DNA of 64,000 bases, taken from assembly GCA_041746635.1 (NCBI GenBank), contig JBGTGQ010000080.1, forward strand, positions 1 through 64,000. The letters are read 5' to 3'. The translations under genes were made by a program, and so were the position numbers. This stretch comes from CAMASH01 sp041746635. GTDB taxonomy: Bacteria > Verrucomicrobiota > Verrucomicrobiia > Chthoniobacterales > Terrimicrobiaceae. Shown here piece by piece: positions 9,047-17,562 of the stretch (the stretch's first letter is position 1; every line of letters starts with the position of its first letter). Below the pieces are notes generated by a model that was not told the origin of the DNA, ran no database searches, and worked only from the letters and a program-made list of their open reading frames with translations.

Positions 9047-10960
9047 GTGTCCAAATCGTCTTCCACCCGTCGCAAACCCAAAAAACCGCCCGCCCGCCCG
9101 CGTCGCAGTTTCCGGAGCTGGCTAATCCGCCTCGGACTCAAGCTAGCCTTGCTGGGGCTGCTGGTCTGGGCAGTCATTGCCTTGGGGTTTTATGCGTGGG
9201 CACTCACCTTCGATCTCAAAAACATCAGCGACATGCCGCAGCGTTCGGCCGTTTACGACAAGGACGGAAAATTCTACAGCCGCCTCTCCGGCGAGAACCG
9301 CATCGTGGTTCCCTTCGACAAAGTCTCCAATGATTTCGTCAACGCGTTGCTCGCCCGCGAGGACACGCGATTCTATTATCACCACGGCATTGACCCCATC
9401 GGCATTTTTCGCGCCATCGTGCGCAATTTCATCGCCGGGGGATTTCGCCAGGGTGCCAGCACCATCACCCAGCAACTGGCCCGCAACAGTTTCTCCCTCG
9501 GAGGAAGAACCCTCGGCCGCAAAGTCATCGAAGCCGCCCTCGCCTACCGCATCGAAACCGAGCTCTCCAAGGAGGAAATTCTCGAGGCCTACATGAACCG
9601 CATCTACTTCGGAAGCGGCTACTACGGCGTGGAAACCGCCAGTCAGGCCTATTTCGGCAAGCCCGCCTCGCGGATGAACCTGCCCGAGGCCGCCATGCTG
9701 GCCGGGCTCATCCGCAGCCCGAATCGGTTTTCTCCCCTCAACGATCTCAGCAAATCCCTGCGCGAACGCGATACAGTCCTCGGCCGTATGCGAAAACTCG
9801 ACTTCATCACCAAGCAGGAACTGGCCGAGGCCCTCGCGTTTGATCCCGTCATCCCCGCCCGGACGCGCAGCGCCCCGCAGGAAAACTGGGCCATGGACTC
9901 CATCCTGCGCGAACTCGAACTCGTCATCAACCGCGACCCCTTCGACAACGGCGGCCTGCAGATTTACACCACCATCGATGGCGATCTGCAAAATGCCGCC
10001 GAGGCCAGCGTCCGCCGCCGCCTCGAACAGATCGAATCCTGGCCCGGCTTTCCCCACAAACCCATGAAGGCCTTCTCCGCCGCAGTCGTCGCCACGGCCG
10101 ATTCCATCCCCTATCTCGAAGGCGCCGCCATCGCCATCGACAACAGAACCGGCGGTATCCGCGCCATCGTGGGCGGACGCGACTACGCGCGCAGCAAATT
10201 CAACCGCGCCCTCTTCGGCAACCGCCAGATCGGCTCCGCCGTAAAACCCTTTGTCTATGCCAAGGCCTTCGAGCATGGCCTCAAACCCGACGACCGGGTC
10301 AGCGATGCCCGCATCCGCCCGGGCGAACTCCCCGCCTCCTATGGCCGCTACGATCCGGCAAATTCCGACAACACCTATCGCGGCGAACTCCCCGCCGCCG
10401 ACGGCCTCATCCATTCCCGCAACACCATGACCATCCGCATCGGCGTGCGCGCCGGACTCGAATCGATCGCCGATGCCGTCATCCGCGCCGGCCTCTCCCC
10501 CGATCCCCCCCGCCTACCCGCCCTTTGCCTGGGCTCCTTCGAGGCCAGCTTGAAGGACCTCACCGCCAGCTACACCACCTTCGCCACCGGCGGCACAAAA
10601 CTTCAGCCCTACCTCATTCAGCGCATCGCCGATGCCGAAGGCCGCACGCTTTTCAAAGCCACCCGCGGAAGACTCGTCGTACTCAAGCCCGCCGCGGTGC
10701 AGATGACCGCCTCCCTCATGGAGCAAGTCCTCACCCGCGGCACCGGCGCGAAAGCCGGCCAATACGGACTCCGCCATCGTGCCGCCGGAAAAACCGGCAC
10801 CACCAACGACTACCAGGACGCCTGGTTCGTCGGCTTCGACGACCGCCTCACCTGCGGAGTCTGGGTCGGGTTCGACCTCCCGAAAAAAATCGCGCCCGGC
10901 GGCACCGGCGGCGAACTCGCCCTGCCCATCTGGGTGGATGTGATGGAGTCAGCACGCTGA
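9047..10960 (+). CDS. Class A penicillin-binding protein (PBP1A family)
   Basis: Bifunctional peptidoglycan synthase: an N-terminal GT51 glycosyltransferase and a C-terminal transpeptidase in the periplasm, anchored by one helix (about residues 30-50, GLKLALLGLLVWAVIALGFY). Numbering from the GTG at 9047, the GT51 catalytic Glu105 sits in LLAREDTRFYYHHGID and a second motif is GASTITQQLARN. The transpeptidase has Ser397-x-x-Lys400 (GSAVKPF), SRN and KTGTTNDYQDAWFVGF. The basic N-terminal tail is typical. An alternative GTG at 9008 would add 13 residues but would leave only ten bases before the divergent trmD start. Length about 637 residues, within the family range. Confidence 0.92.
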   Translation: MSKSSSTRRKPKKPPARPRRSFRSWLIRLGLKLALLGLLVWAVIALGFYAWALTFDLKNISDMPQRSAVYDKDGKFYSRLSGENRIVVPFDKVSNDFVNALLAREDTRFYYHHGIDPIGIFRAIVRNFIAGGFRQGASTITQQLARNSFSLGGRTLGRKVIEAALAYRIETELSKEEILEAYMNRIYFGSGYYGVETASQAYFGKPASRMNLPEAAMLAGLIRSPNRFSPLNDLSKSLRERDTVLGRMRKLDFITKQELAEALAFDPVIPARTRSAPQENWAMDSILRELELVINRDPFDNGGLQIYTTIDGDLQNAAEASVRRRLEQIESWPGFPHKPMKAFSAAVVATADSIPYLEGAAIAIDNRTGGIRAIVGGRDYARSKFNRALFGNRQIGSAVKPFVYAKAFEHGLKPDDRVSDARIRPGELPASYGRYDPANSDNTYRGELPAADGLIHSRNTMTIRIGVRAGLESIADAVIRAGLSPDPPRLPALCLGSFEASLKDLTASYTTFATGGTKLQPYLIQRIADAEGRTLFKATRGRLVVLKPAAVQMTASLMEQVLTRGTGAKAGQYGLRHRAAGKTGTTNDYQDAWFVGFDDRLTCGVWVGFDLPKKIAPGGTGGELALPIWVDVMESAR

Positions 10961-10964
10961 TTCG

Positions 10965-11053
10965 ATTGCCGATTGGCGAATGCGGAGTGCGGAATGACAA
11001 AGACGGCATCGCGCGAAATCTCATTCGGCAATCCGCCATCCGCATTCCGCAAT
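10965..11053. repeat. Inverted repeat, GCGGAATGCGGAGTGCGG family, between convergent gene ends
   Basis: Two arms (10965-10996 and 11022-11053) carry similar words of the type ATTGxCGAATGCGGAGTGCGGAATG in opposite orientation, separated by 25 bases. The element fills the gap between the PBP1A stop and the stop of the convergent DUF4174 gene. A related pair lies at 38724-38818. It could form a hairpin and act as a bidirectional terminator, but no T-run is present. Confidence 0.6.
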
Positions 11054-11055
11054 TC

Positions 11056-11538
11056 TCAGGGCCTGCGCAGCTTCTCCTGGGTGACGAACGACGCCCCCAC
11101 CACGTCGAAGATCCGCTGGGCCGGGAGCACCTTGTTCGTCACGTAATCCAGATTGCCGTCTCGCCCGATCAGGGCGATGCCAAATTTCTCGCCCGTCTTG
11201 AAATCATACGATGTGCGGGGACCATCGGCCGCCAGCAGGAAGGGAATGTTCGAGCGGATGCGTCCCTGCTCCTGAGTGAAGGCGACGATAAAGACGATTT
11301 TGTTCGCCGCGTAGCGTTCATACATTTTGTTCAGCTGCCCCACCTGCTCGCGGAAGGACCGGTCGCGCGGTGACGGGGCCACGATCACGACCACTGGCTG
11401 ACCCCTAAACGCCTTTAATCCCTGCGCCCTCCCGGTGGAATCCAGCCACGGAACGTTGGGCGCGGGATTCACCACCAACGCGGGCAGCAGACCCAGTGGC
11501 AGCAAACAAAAAAAAGTAATCAGCAAACGGTGTTTCAT
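11056..11538 (-). CDS. Secreted DUF4174 (thioredoxin-like) protein
   Basis: A 160-residue protein with a signal peptide (MKHRLLITFFCLLPLGLLPA). It is followed by a thioredoxin-like fold resembling DUF4174: VPWLDSTGR, QPVVVIVAPSPRDRSFREQ, then FGIALIGRDGNLDYV near the C-terminus. The CxxC redox pair of thioredoxins is absent at the expected position, where APSPRD is found. It is probably periplasmic. The start codon overlaps the stop of frr by one base, so it is co-transcribed with pyrH-frr on the minus strand, after them. Function is unknown for the family. Confidence 0.7.
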   Translation of the reverse strand: MKHRLLITFFCLLPLGLLPALVVNPAPNVPWLDSTGRAQGLKAFRGQPVVVIVAPSPRDRSFREQVGQLNKMYERYAANKIVFIVAFTQEQGRIRSNIPFLLAADGPRTSYDFKTGEKFGIALIGRDGNLDYVTNKVLPAQRIFDVVGASFVTQEKLRRP

Positions 11539-12098
11539 CAGATTTTCATCAACTCGGCTTCTTTCGTCGCCACATGCTTGTCGATCTCCGCGACCGATTT
11601 GTCAGTCATTTTTTGCGCGTCGGCCTCGGCATCGCGCAGTTCGTCCTCGGACAGTTCGCCTTCCTTTTGCAATTTTTTCGCCGACTCGATGGCCTCGCGG
11701 CGGCAGGCGCGGATCCGCACGCGGGCTTCCTCGGCCAGATGCTTCACCGTCTTGGCCAGATCCCGGCGGCGTTCTTCGGACAGCTCGGGGATCGGAATGC
11801 GGATGATTTTGCCGTCCACCACGGGATTGATGCCCAGCTTCGATTCGTTGATTGCCCGCTCGATGTCCTTCACCGTCGAGGCGTCAAAAGGCTGGATCAC
11901 CAGCAGCCGCGGCTCCGGCGCCGAGATGAGCGCGAGCTGCTTGAGTTTCATCGACGTGTCGTAGGCATGCACGTCGAGCGTTTCCACCAAGGCCGGCGAG
12001 GCCTTGCCCGTGCGGATGGCAGAGAACTCATGCATCATGAACTGCACGGCTTTTTCCATGCTTTCCTCCGCCTCAAAGAGCGCTTCTTCCAGACTCAT
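11538..12098 (-). CDS. frr: Ribosome recycling factor
   Basis: A 186-residue protein that, with EF-G, splits post-termination ribosomes. It shows the conserved FSAIRTGKASPALVETL near residue 25, PFDASTVKDIERAI near 75, and the hinge/helix region PELSEERRRDLAKTVKHLAEEARVRIR. The length equals the family norm (about 185). The ATG overlaps the stop of pyrH by four bases (ATGA), so translation is likely coupled. The order pyrH-frr is widely conserved in bacteria. Confidence 0.97.
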   Translation of the reverse strand: MSLEEALFEAEESMEKAVQFMMHEFSAIRTGKASPALVETLDVHAYDTSMKLKQLALISAPEPRLLVIQPFDASTVKDIERAINESKLGINPVVDGKIIRIPIPELSEERRRDLAKTVKHLAEEARVRIRACRREAIESAKKLQKEGELSEDELRDAEADAQKMTDKSVAEIDKHVATKEAELMKI

Positions 12099-12835
12099 AC
12101 CTTCTCCTCTACTTTATCCACCACCAGCGTGCCCACCTTCTCGCCCATGAGCGCGCGGCGGATGTTCTCCGGTTTGTTCATATCGAAAACGATGATCGGC
12201 ATGTGATTGTCCATGCACAAGCTGAACGCCGTGGAATCCATCACCTGCAAACGCTTCGCCAGCGCCTCGCCATACGTGATCGTTTCGTATTTCACCGCGT
12301 CGGGATTTTTCATCGGATCGCTGTCGTAAATGCCATCCACCTTCGTGGCCTTGAGAATGATCTGAGCACCGATCTCGTTGGCCCGCAGCGCCGCCGTCGT
12401 GTCCGTGGAGAAAAACGGATTGCCCGTTCCCGCGACGAAGATCACCACATGGCCGAGTTCCAAATGCCGCGTGGCCCGGCGCAAAATATACGGCTCCGCC
12501 ACATTGTTCATCTCGATGGCCGTCTGCACCCGCACCGAGACCCCTAGATCCTCCAGTGCGCTCATGAGAGCCAGCCCATTGATCACCGTCGCCAGCATGC
12601 CCATGTAATCCGCCGTGGCCCGGTTCATCCCGCGATGCGCCGCCGCCAGCCCTCGCCAGATGTTGCCCCCGCCGATCACCACAGCCAGTTCGATGCCGAG
12701 TTTTTTCACTTCGACGATCTGTTGGGCGATATGCTGGACAATCTGGGGCGAAATATTATCGCGGCTGCCCACTTCACGCAGCGCTTCACCGCTCAACTTC
12801 AATACAACACGTTTGTAACGGGGACTTGTGGACAT
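12095..12835 (-). CDS. pyrH: UMP kinase
   Basis: Amino-acid-kinase-fold enzyme phosphorylating UMP to UDP, an essential step of pyrimidine nucleotide synthesis. Motifs are YKRVVLKLSGEAL at the N-terminus, VIGGGNIWRG near residue 55, and FVAGTGNPFFSTDTTAALRA near 135. The last is the phosphate-binding and UTP/UMP-specificity region. The start ATG at 12835 (MSTSPRYKR) gives 246 residues and matches homologues; the upstream in-frame ATG at 12871 runs into repeat DNA. First gene of the pyrH-frr-DUF4174 unit. Confidence 0.96.
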   Translation of the reverse strand: MSTSPRYKRVVLKLSGEALREVGSRDNISPQIVQHIAQQIVEVKKLGIELAVVIGGGNIWRGLAAAHRGMNRATADYMGMLATVINGLALMSALEDLGVSVRVQTAIEMNNVAEPYILRRATRHLELGHVVIFVAGTGNPFFSTDTTAALRANEIGAQIILKATKVDGIYDSDPMKNPDAVKYETITYGEALAKRLQVMDSTAFSLCMDNHMPIIVFDMNKPENIRRALMGEKVGTLVVDKVEEKV

Positions 12836-12897
12836 CGGATACCGCGCGGGATGAAAACGCATCCCCGCCACGATGGGAAGGGAAAACTCCCGGATCG

Positions 12898-12960
12898 GGA
12901 GGGCGAACCTCCCGGTGAGCCGTTTTTACGCAACGGCTCGGGCAGAGCCTCGCCCTCCCG
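12898..12960. repeat. Inverted repeat, GGGAGGGCGAGGCT family
   Basis: Arms 12898-12923 and 12935-12960 are imperfect reverse complements sharing GGGAGGGCGA and GAGCCG ends around an 11-base loop (TTTTTACGCAA). The element lies in the gap between pgl and pyrH (both minus strand), upstream of the pyrH start. A second copy of the family is at 44142-44201. Confidence 0.65.
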
Positions 12961-13034
12961 AAAAAACCATGAACCGAAAATTCCGCCGCAACCCATCTCT
13001 CGGCCCTCCTTGCTTCGACCGGAGGTCGCTTCTA

Positions 13035-13715
13035 CTATGCCCCGAGGAGCCAGGTGAGGTTCCCCTCGACGGGCCGCACCGCGGCGCAGGGGTAATTCGA
13101 TTTTCCACTGAAGACTTCCTCGAGGATGGCGTCCTTGCCCTTGCTGTTCACCAGGAAACAAACGTGGCGCGCGGCGTTGAGGAGCGGATAGGTCATGGTG
13201 ATGCGGTGGGTGTTGAACTTCGGGACGAAGTTCGAGACCACCCAGCGGTCGGTCACGCCGAGCGCGTCGGTGCCGGGAAAGAGCGAGGCGGTGTGGCCGT
13301 CGTCGCCCATGCCGAGCAGCAGGAGATCGTGACGATAGATGCCGTGGCCGCCCGCGCGCTGGCGCAGTTCGTTTTCGTATTCCTGCGCGGCGGTGGCGGG
13401 GTCGGCCTCGCCGCGAATGCGCAGAATATTTTCGGACGGAATGGGGGCGTGGCCGAAGAAGGATTCGTTCGCCATGCGGTAGTTGCTCTGGTCGCTGTCG
13501 GGCGGGACGCAGCGTTCGTCGCCGAAGGTGATGATCCATTCCTTCCAGGCGTCGCGGTGGACGGACAGGGCCTGGTAGATGGGTTTCGGCGTGTTGCCGC
13601 CGCTGAGGGCGAGGCGAAATTCGCCGCGTTCAAAGATGGCGATGTCGGCCTCGCGCTCGATGAGGGAGACGGCTTCCGCGACAAAGTTTGTCGAGTGGAT
13701 GATTTCGGGGGTCAT
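13035..13715 (-). CDS. pgl: 6-phosphogluconolactonase
   Basis: A 226-residue DevB/Pgl-type enzyme hydrolysing 6-phosphogluconolactone in the oxidative pentose phosphate pathway; cytoplasmic. Diagnostic segments are RLALSGGNTPKPIYQAL near residue 38, FGDERCVPPDSDQSNYRMA near 65 and LLLGMGDDGHTASLFPGT near 127. The length fits the family. Glucose-6-phosphate dehydrogenase (zwf) is not adjacent. It lies upstream of pyrH on the same strand but is separated from it by a repeat element, so a shared transcript is uncertain. Confidence 0.94.
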   Translation of the reverse strand: MTPEIIHSTNFVAEAVSLIEREADIAIFERGEFRLALSGGNTPKPIYQALSVHRDAWKEWIITFGDERCVPPDSDQSNYRMANESFFGHAPIPSENILRIRGEADPATAAQEYENELRQRAGGHGIYRHDLLLLGMGDDGHTASLFPGTDALGVTDRWVVSNFVPKFNTHRITMTYPLLNAARHVCFLVNSKGKDAILEEVFSGKSNYPCAAVRPVEGNLTWLLGA

Positions 13716-13813
13716 GGAGAAGATGATGGTTGAGAGCCGAGCGGAGCGAGACCGCCCGACAAAATTATTCTTTGTTTAGGGTTTCGGGCAATTGATGGTT
13801 GATCGAAGGAGGA

Positions 13814-14284
13814 TCACATCAGTCGCACGGGCACAAAAAATTGCAGACGTCCGGCGCCGGGGGTAAAGCTGCTGAGTTCGATGCCGGTGAGCGAGGCCTT
13901 GCGGATATTCAGCGCGTCGGAGTCCGGCACACCGAGCATGGTGGCGATGGTGGCGCTGAAGTCGGGTTCGTGCCCGACCAGCATCACGGAGTGGCTGCCG
14001 GCGTGGGCGCTTAGTTCCGCGAGGCAGGTCTCGGAGGTCATGCCGCAGGCCAGCCAGGGGCCAATGACGACGCTGGCCTGGCCGAGTTTTTTCTCCACGG
14101 CTTCGGCGGTTTGGCGGGCGCGGACGACCGGGCTGCTCACGATGGCCTCGGGCAGCAGGCCGTTGCGCACGAGAAATTTTCCCACCTTGCTCGCTTGTTC
14201 GAGGCCCTTGGGAGTGAGTTTGCGTTCAAAGTCGCTCCCGGCGTCGGGATCGGCTTCGGCGTGGCGGAGAAGATAAACGATCAT
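13814..14284 (-). CDS. sixA: Phosphohistidine phosphatase SixA-like
   Basis: A 156-residue member of the histidine phosphatase superfamily. The catalytic RHG-type motif is LLRHAEADP (His8). Other family segments are RKLTPKGLEQASKVG, SSPVVRARQTAEAV and VGHEPDFSATIA with the second catalytic His. SixA dephosphorylates phosphohistidine in HPt domains or nitrogen-PTS proteins in other bacteria; the target here is unknown. It is a single minus-strand gene between pgl and the divergent acnA. Confidence 0.88.
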   Translation of the reverse strand: MIVYLLRHAEADPDAGSDFERKLTPKGLEQASKVGKFLVRNGLLPEAIVSSPVVRARQTAEAVEKKLGQASVVIGPWLACGMTSETCLAELSAHAGSHSVMLVGHEPDFSATIATMLGVPDSDALNIRKASLTGIELSSFTPGAGRLQFFVPVRLM

Positions 14285-14480
14285 GGCGGAGAAGTGTTGC
14301 GGGCAATTTGCGGTCCGGGACGCGGGAGGTCAATCCATTCGCCACGGAAAACACGCTCCGGCTGGCCCGTGGGCTGTCGGGTTTTCGCCATCCCGAGCCA
14401 AGCCTCCCTTCACCTCAGCACCCTCGCGGCCAATAAATTGCTCGCGCGGCTGGCGGATTTGTCGTCAATAAATAGCCGCC

Positions 14481-17354
14481 ATGATCGACACACAGCGCAC
14501 CTTCACGGCCGGCAACGGCCTGCCCGGCAAATTTTACTCTTTGCCCGTCCTCGAAGAAAATGGCATCGGCAAAATCTCCCGCCTGCCGGTCAGCATCCGC
14601 ATCGTGCTCGAATCGGTGCTGCGCAACTGCGACGGCAAAAAAGTCGCCTGGAAGGATGTCGAGATCCTGGCCAACTGGAACGCCAAGTCTCCGGCGCAGG
14701 AGGAAATCCCGTTCGTGGTGGCGCGGATTGTTTTGCAGGATTTCACCGGGGTGCCGTTGCTGGTGGATCTCGCGGCCATGCGCAGCGCGGTTTCGATCTT
14801 GGGCAAGAACCCGAAAATCATCGAACCGCTCGTGCCGGTGGATCTGGTGGTGGATCACTCGGTGCAGGTCGATTTCTTCGGTTCCGCCGACTCTCTGAGA
14901 TTAAATATGGAGATGGAATTTTCCCGCAATCGCGAGCGGTATCAGTTTCTTAAATGGGGCCAGCAAGCCTTTGAGACCTTCGGCGTGGTGCCTCCGGGCA
15001 TCGGCATCGTCCATCAGGTGAATCTCGAATATCTGGCCAAGGGCGTGCTGGAAAAGGCGGGCGTCTATTATCCCGACACCCTCGTCGGCACCGATTCCCA
15101 CACCACCATGATCAATGGCCTCGGCGTGGTCGGCTGGGGCGTGGGCGGCATCGAGGCGGAAGCCGGCATGCTCGGCCAGCCCGTGTATTTCCTCACCCCC
15201 GAAGTCGTCGGCGTAAACCTCACCGGCACACTGAAGGAAGGCGTCACCGCCACCGACCTCGTCCTGCGCGTGACCGAGGTGTTGCGCAAACACAAGGTCG
15301 TGGGAAAATTCGTCGAGTTCTTCGGCGAAGGTGCCGCCGCCCTCGGCGTGACCGACCGCGCCACCATCGCCAACATGGCCCCCGAATACGGCGCGACCAT
15401 GGGCTTTTTCGGCGTGGACGAGGAAACCCTGGCGTATCTCAGAGGCACCGGCCGCAGTGACGAACTTTGCCGCACCTTCGAGAGCTATTACAAAGCCCAG
15501 GGCCTCTGGGGCATCCCGCGTAAAGGCGAGGTGGACTACAGCGTCGAACTCGAACTCGATCTTGGCACCATCGTGCCCGGCGTGGCCGGACCGAAACGAC
15601 CCCAGGACCGCATCAATCTCGACGCCCTCAAGCACACCTTCGAAAGCCTTCTCGAAAAGCCCGTCGCGGAAGGTGGATTTGGCAAAGCCGCCAAAGATCT
15701 CGCGCTGAAAATCCCTGTGCATATCAACGGCACCGCCCACGCCGGCAGCCCGCCCATGCCTTCCACCGACACGAACGCCAATCATCCCAAGGAAGGCATT
15801 CCCAAAAACGAATCCGAACTCATCACCAACCGCCCCACTCCAGCCAAGGTCTCGGATTTTCCCTCGCCCTACAAAACAGCAGACACCGAAATCGGCAACG
15901 GCAGCGTCCTCATCGCCGCCATCACGAGTTGCACGAACACGAGCAATCCCAGCGTGATGCTGGGCGCGGCCCTGCTCGCGAAAAAAGCGGTGGAGCGCGG
16001 ACTCAAGGTCAACCCCGCCGTAAAAACCTCCCTCGGGCCGGGGTCGCGCGTGGTCACCGATTACCTGGAAAAAACCGGACTCCAACCCTACTTCGACCAA
16101 CTCGGATTCCAGACGGTCGGTTACGGTTGCACCACCTGCATCGGCAACTCCGGCCCTCTCCATCCGGCGCTGGAGGAAGCCATCGCGAAAAACGACCTCG
16201 TCGCCGCCAGCGTCCTTTCCGGCAACCGGAACTTCGAGGCGCGCGTGCATCAAAACATCCGCGCAAATTTCCTCATGTCCCCGCCGCTCGTGGTGGCCTT
16301 CGCCCTCGCCGGCACGGTGGACATCGATCTGAGCAAAGACCCCATCGGCCGGGGCTCGGACGGGACCGATGTTTACCTCAAGGAAATCTGGCCTTCGCTC
16401 GACGAGATCCGCGCGGCCATGTCCTCCGCCCTCAAGCCGGAAGTTTACCGCAAACTTTACACCGATTTTGCCGAGCAGAATCCGAAATGGAACGAGATCC
16501 CCTCCTCCACCGGCGAGGTCTATGAGTGGGACGCCAACAGCACCTACATTCAGGAGCCGCCATTTTTCACCGGCTTCGGCATGGAGGCCGGCACCATCGC
16601 GGACATCAAGGGCGCGCGCCCCATGGGCATCTTCGGCGACAGCGTCACCACCGATCACATCTCACCCGCCGGAGCGATCAAAGCGAAATCGCCCGCCGGA
16701 AAATTCCTCCAGGAAAACGGCGTCGAGGCCGTGGATTTCAACAGCTACGGGTCGCGCCGCGGCAACGACCGCATCATGACCCGCGGGACGTTTGCCAACG
16801 TCCGCATCAAGAACCTCATGGTTCCCGGCATTGAGGGCGGTTACACGCTCTACTTCGGCGAAAGGGACGTTCCCGCGCCCGACAAGGAAATCAGCACCAC
16901 CAGCGGCGGCAAACCCACTTACATCTACGACGCCTGCATGGCCTACAAGGAGGACAATGTCCCTCTCATCATCCTGGCCGGACAGGAATACGGCACCGGC
17001 TCCAGCCGCGACTGGGCCGCGAAAGGCACCTGCCTGCTCGGAGTGAAAGCCGTGGTGGCGCAAAGCTTCGAGCGCATCCACCGCAGCAACCTCTGCGGCA
17101 TGGGCGTGCTCCCGTTGCAATTTCCCGACGGCGTCACCGCCCAAACGCTCGGCCTCGATGGCACCGAAATTTACGATGTCCTCGGCCTTTCCGACGCCAT
17201 CGTTCCGCGCCAGGATGTAACCCTGCGCATCACTCGTAGAGGTGGCTCGGTGGTGGACCAACCGGTCAAACTTCGCATCGATACCCCCATCGAGGTGGAC
17301 TACTACCGCCATGGCGGCATTTTGCCCTTCGTGCTGCGGCAGCTCGTAAGCTAA
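14481..17354 (+). CDS. acnA: Aconitate hydratase A
   Basis: A 957-residue [4Fe-4S] enzyme converting citrate to isocitrate via cis-aconitate in the TCA cycle. The cluster ligands are Cys484 (TSCTNTSNP) and Cys550/Cys553 (GYGCTTCIGNSGPL). Other signatures are VGTDSHTTMINGLGVVGWGVGG and GDSVTTDHISPAG, with the substrate-binding Arg/Ser region GTGSSRDWAAKGT in the swivelling domain. The length is slightly above the 890-910 typical for AcnA. The excess lies in an insert around residues 405-470 (PMPSTDTNANHPKE and following) between catalytic subdomains. ATG at 14481 is the only suitable start. Confidence 0.97.
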   Translation: MIDTQRTFTAGNGLPGKFYSLPVLEENGIGKISRLPVSIRIVLESVLRNCDGKKVAWKDVEILANWNAKSPAQEEIPFVVARIVLQDFTGVPLLVDLAAMRSAVSILGKNPKIIEPLVPVDLVVDHSVQVDFFGSADSLRLNMEMEFSRNRERYQFLKWGQQAFETFGVVPPGIGIVHQVNLEYLAKGVLEKAGVYYPDTLVGTDSHTTMINGLGVVGWGVGGIEAEAGMLGQPVYFLTPEVVGVNLTGTLKEGVTATDLVLRVTEVLRKHKVVGKFVEFFGEGAAALGVTDRATIANMAPEYGATMGFFGVDEETLAYLRGTGRSDELCRTFESYYKAQGLWGIPRKGEVDYSVELELDLGTIVPGVAGPKRPQDRINLDALKHTFESLLEKPVAEGGFGKAAKDLALKIPVHINGTAHAGSPPMPSTDTNANHPKEGIPKNESELITNRPTPAKVSDFPSPYKTADTEIGNGSVLIAAITSCTNTSNPSVMLGAALLAKKAVERGLKVNPAVKTSLGPGSRVVTDYLEKTGLQPYFDQLGFQTVGYGCTTCIGNSGPLHPALEEAIAKNDLVAASVLSGNRNFEARVHQNIRANFLMSPPLVVAFALAGTVDIDLSKDPIGRGSDGTDVYLKEIWPSLDEIRAAMSSALKPEVYRKLYTDFAEQNPKWNEIPSSTGEVYEWDANSTYIQEPPFFTGFGMEAGTIADIKGARPMGIFGDSVTTDHISPAGAIKAKSPAGKFLQENGVEAVDFNSYGSRRGNDRIMTRGTFANVRIKNLMVPGIEGGYTLYFGERDVPAPDKEISTTSGGKPTYIYDACMAYKEDNVPLIILAGQEYGTGSSRDWAAKGTCLLGVKAVVAQSFERIHRSNLCGMGVLPLQFPDGVTAQTLGLDGTEIYDVLGLSDAIVPRQDVTLRITRRGGSVVDQPVKLRIDTPIEVDYYRHGGILPFVLRQLVS

Positions 17355-17382
17355 ACCCACAACCCTGCGTCGTCCTCTTCAA

Positions 17383-17562
17383 TTATCCTCGGGGAGGAGA
17401 CCGCCGGAGTTTGCGACCAAGGTTAAGGAGCAAACCGCGCAGATGCCGGGTGATCCCAGCCGCTTCCGGTTCCCGGGTCAACGCGGGCGCCGGCTGCGAC
17501 TGCCCGGCGGTTTTCTCCGCCCATTGCCACAGATCTTCGCCGCTGCTTTGCCGTTTTTTCAT
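17383..17562 (-). CDS. 59-residue ORF translationally coupled to lexA
   Basis: The ATG at 17562 overlaps the lexA stop in an ATGA arrangement. The ORF reads MKKRQSSGEDLWQWAEKTAG at the start, then a Pro/Ala-rich middle, and ends with a basic amphipathic stretch (GITRHLRGLLLNLGRKLRR) and TAA at 17383. No family is recognised. The overlap, the Met-Lys-Lys start and the fit between lexA and the acnA 3' end favour a real small protein. It would be co-expressed with lexA and so possibly damage-inducible. It might instead be a chance ORF; no Shine-Dalgarno sequence is needed if translation is coupled. Confidence 0.5.
   Translation of the reverse strand: MKKRQSSGEDLWQWAEKTAGQSQPAPALTREPEAAGITRHLRGLLLNLGRKLRRSPPRG

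Noticed and set aside
14901..16658. Long minus-strand ORF (585 codons) antisense to acnA
   Set aside because: Composition is typical of a codon-bias shadow; aconitase is unmistakable on the plus strand.
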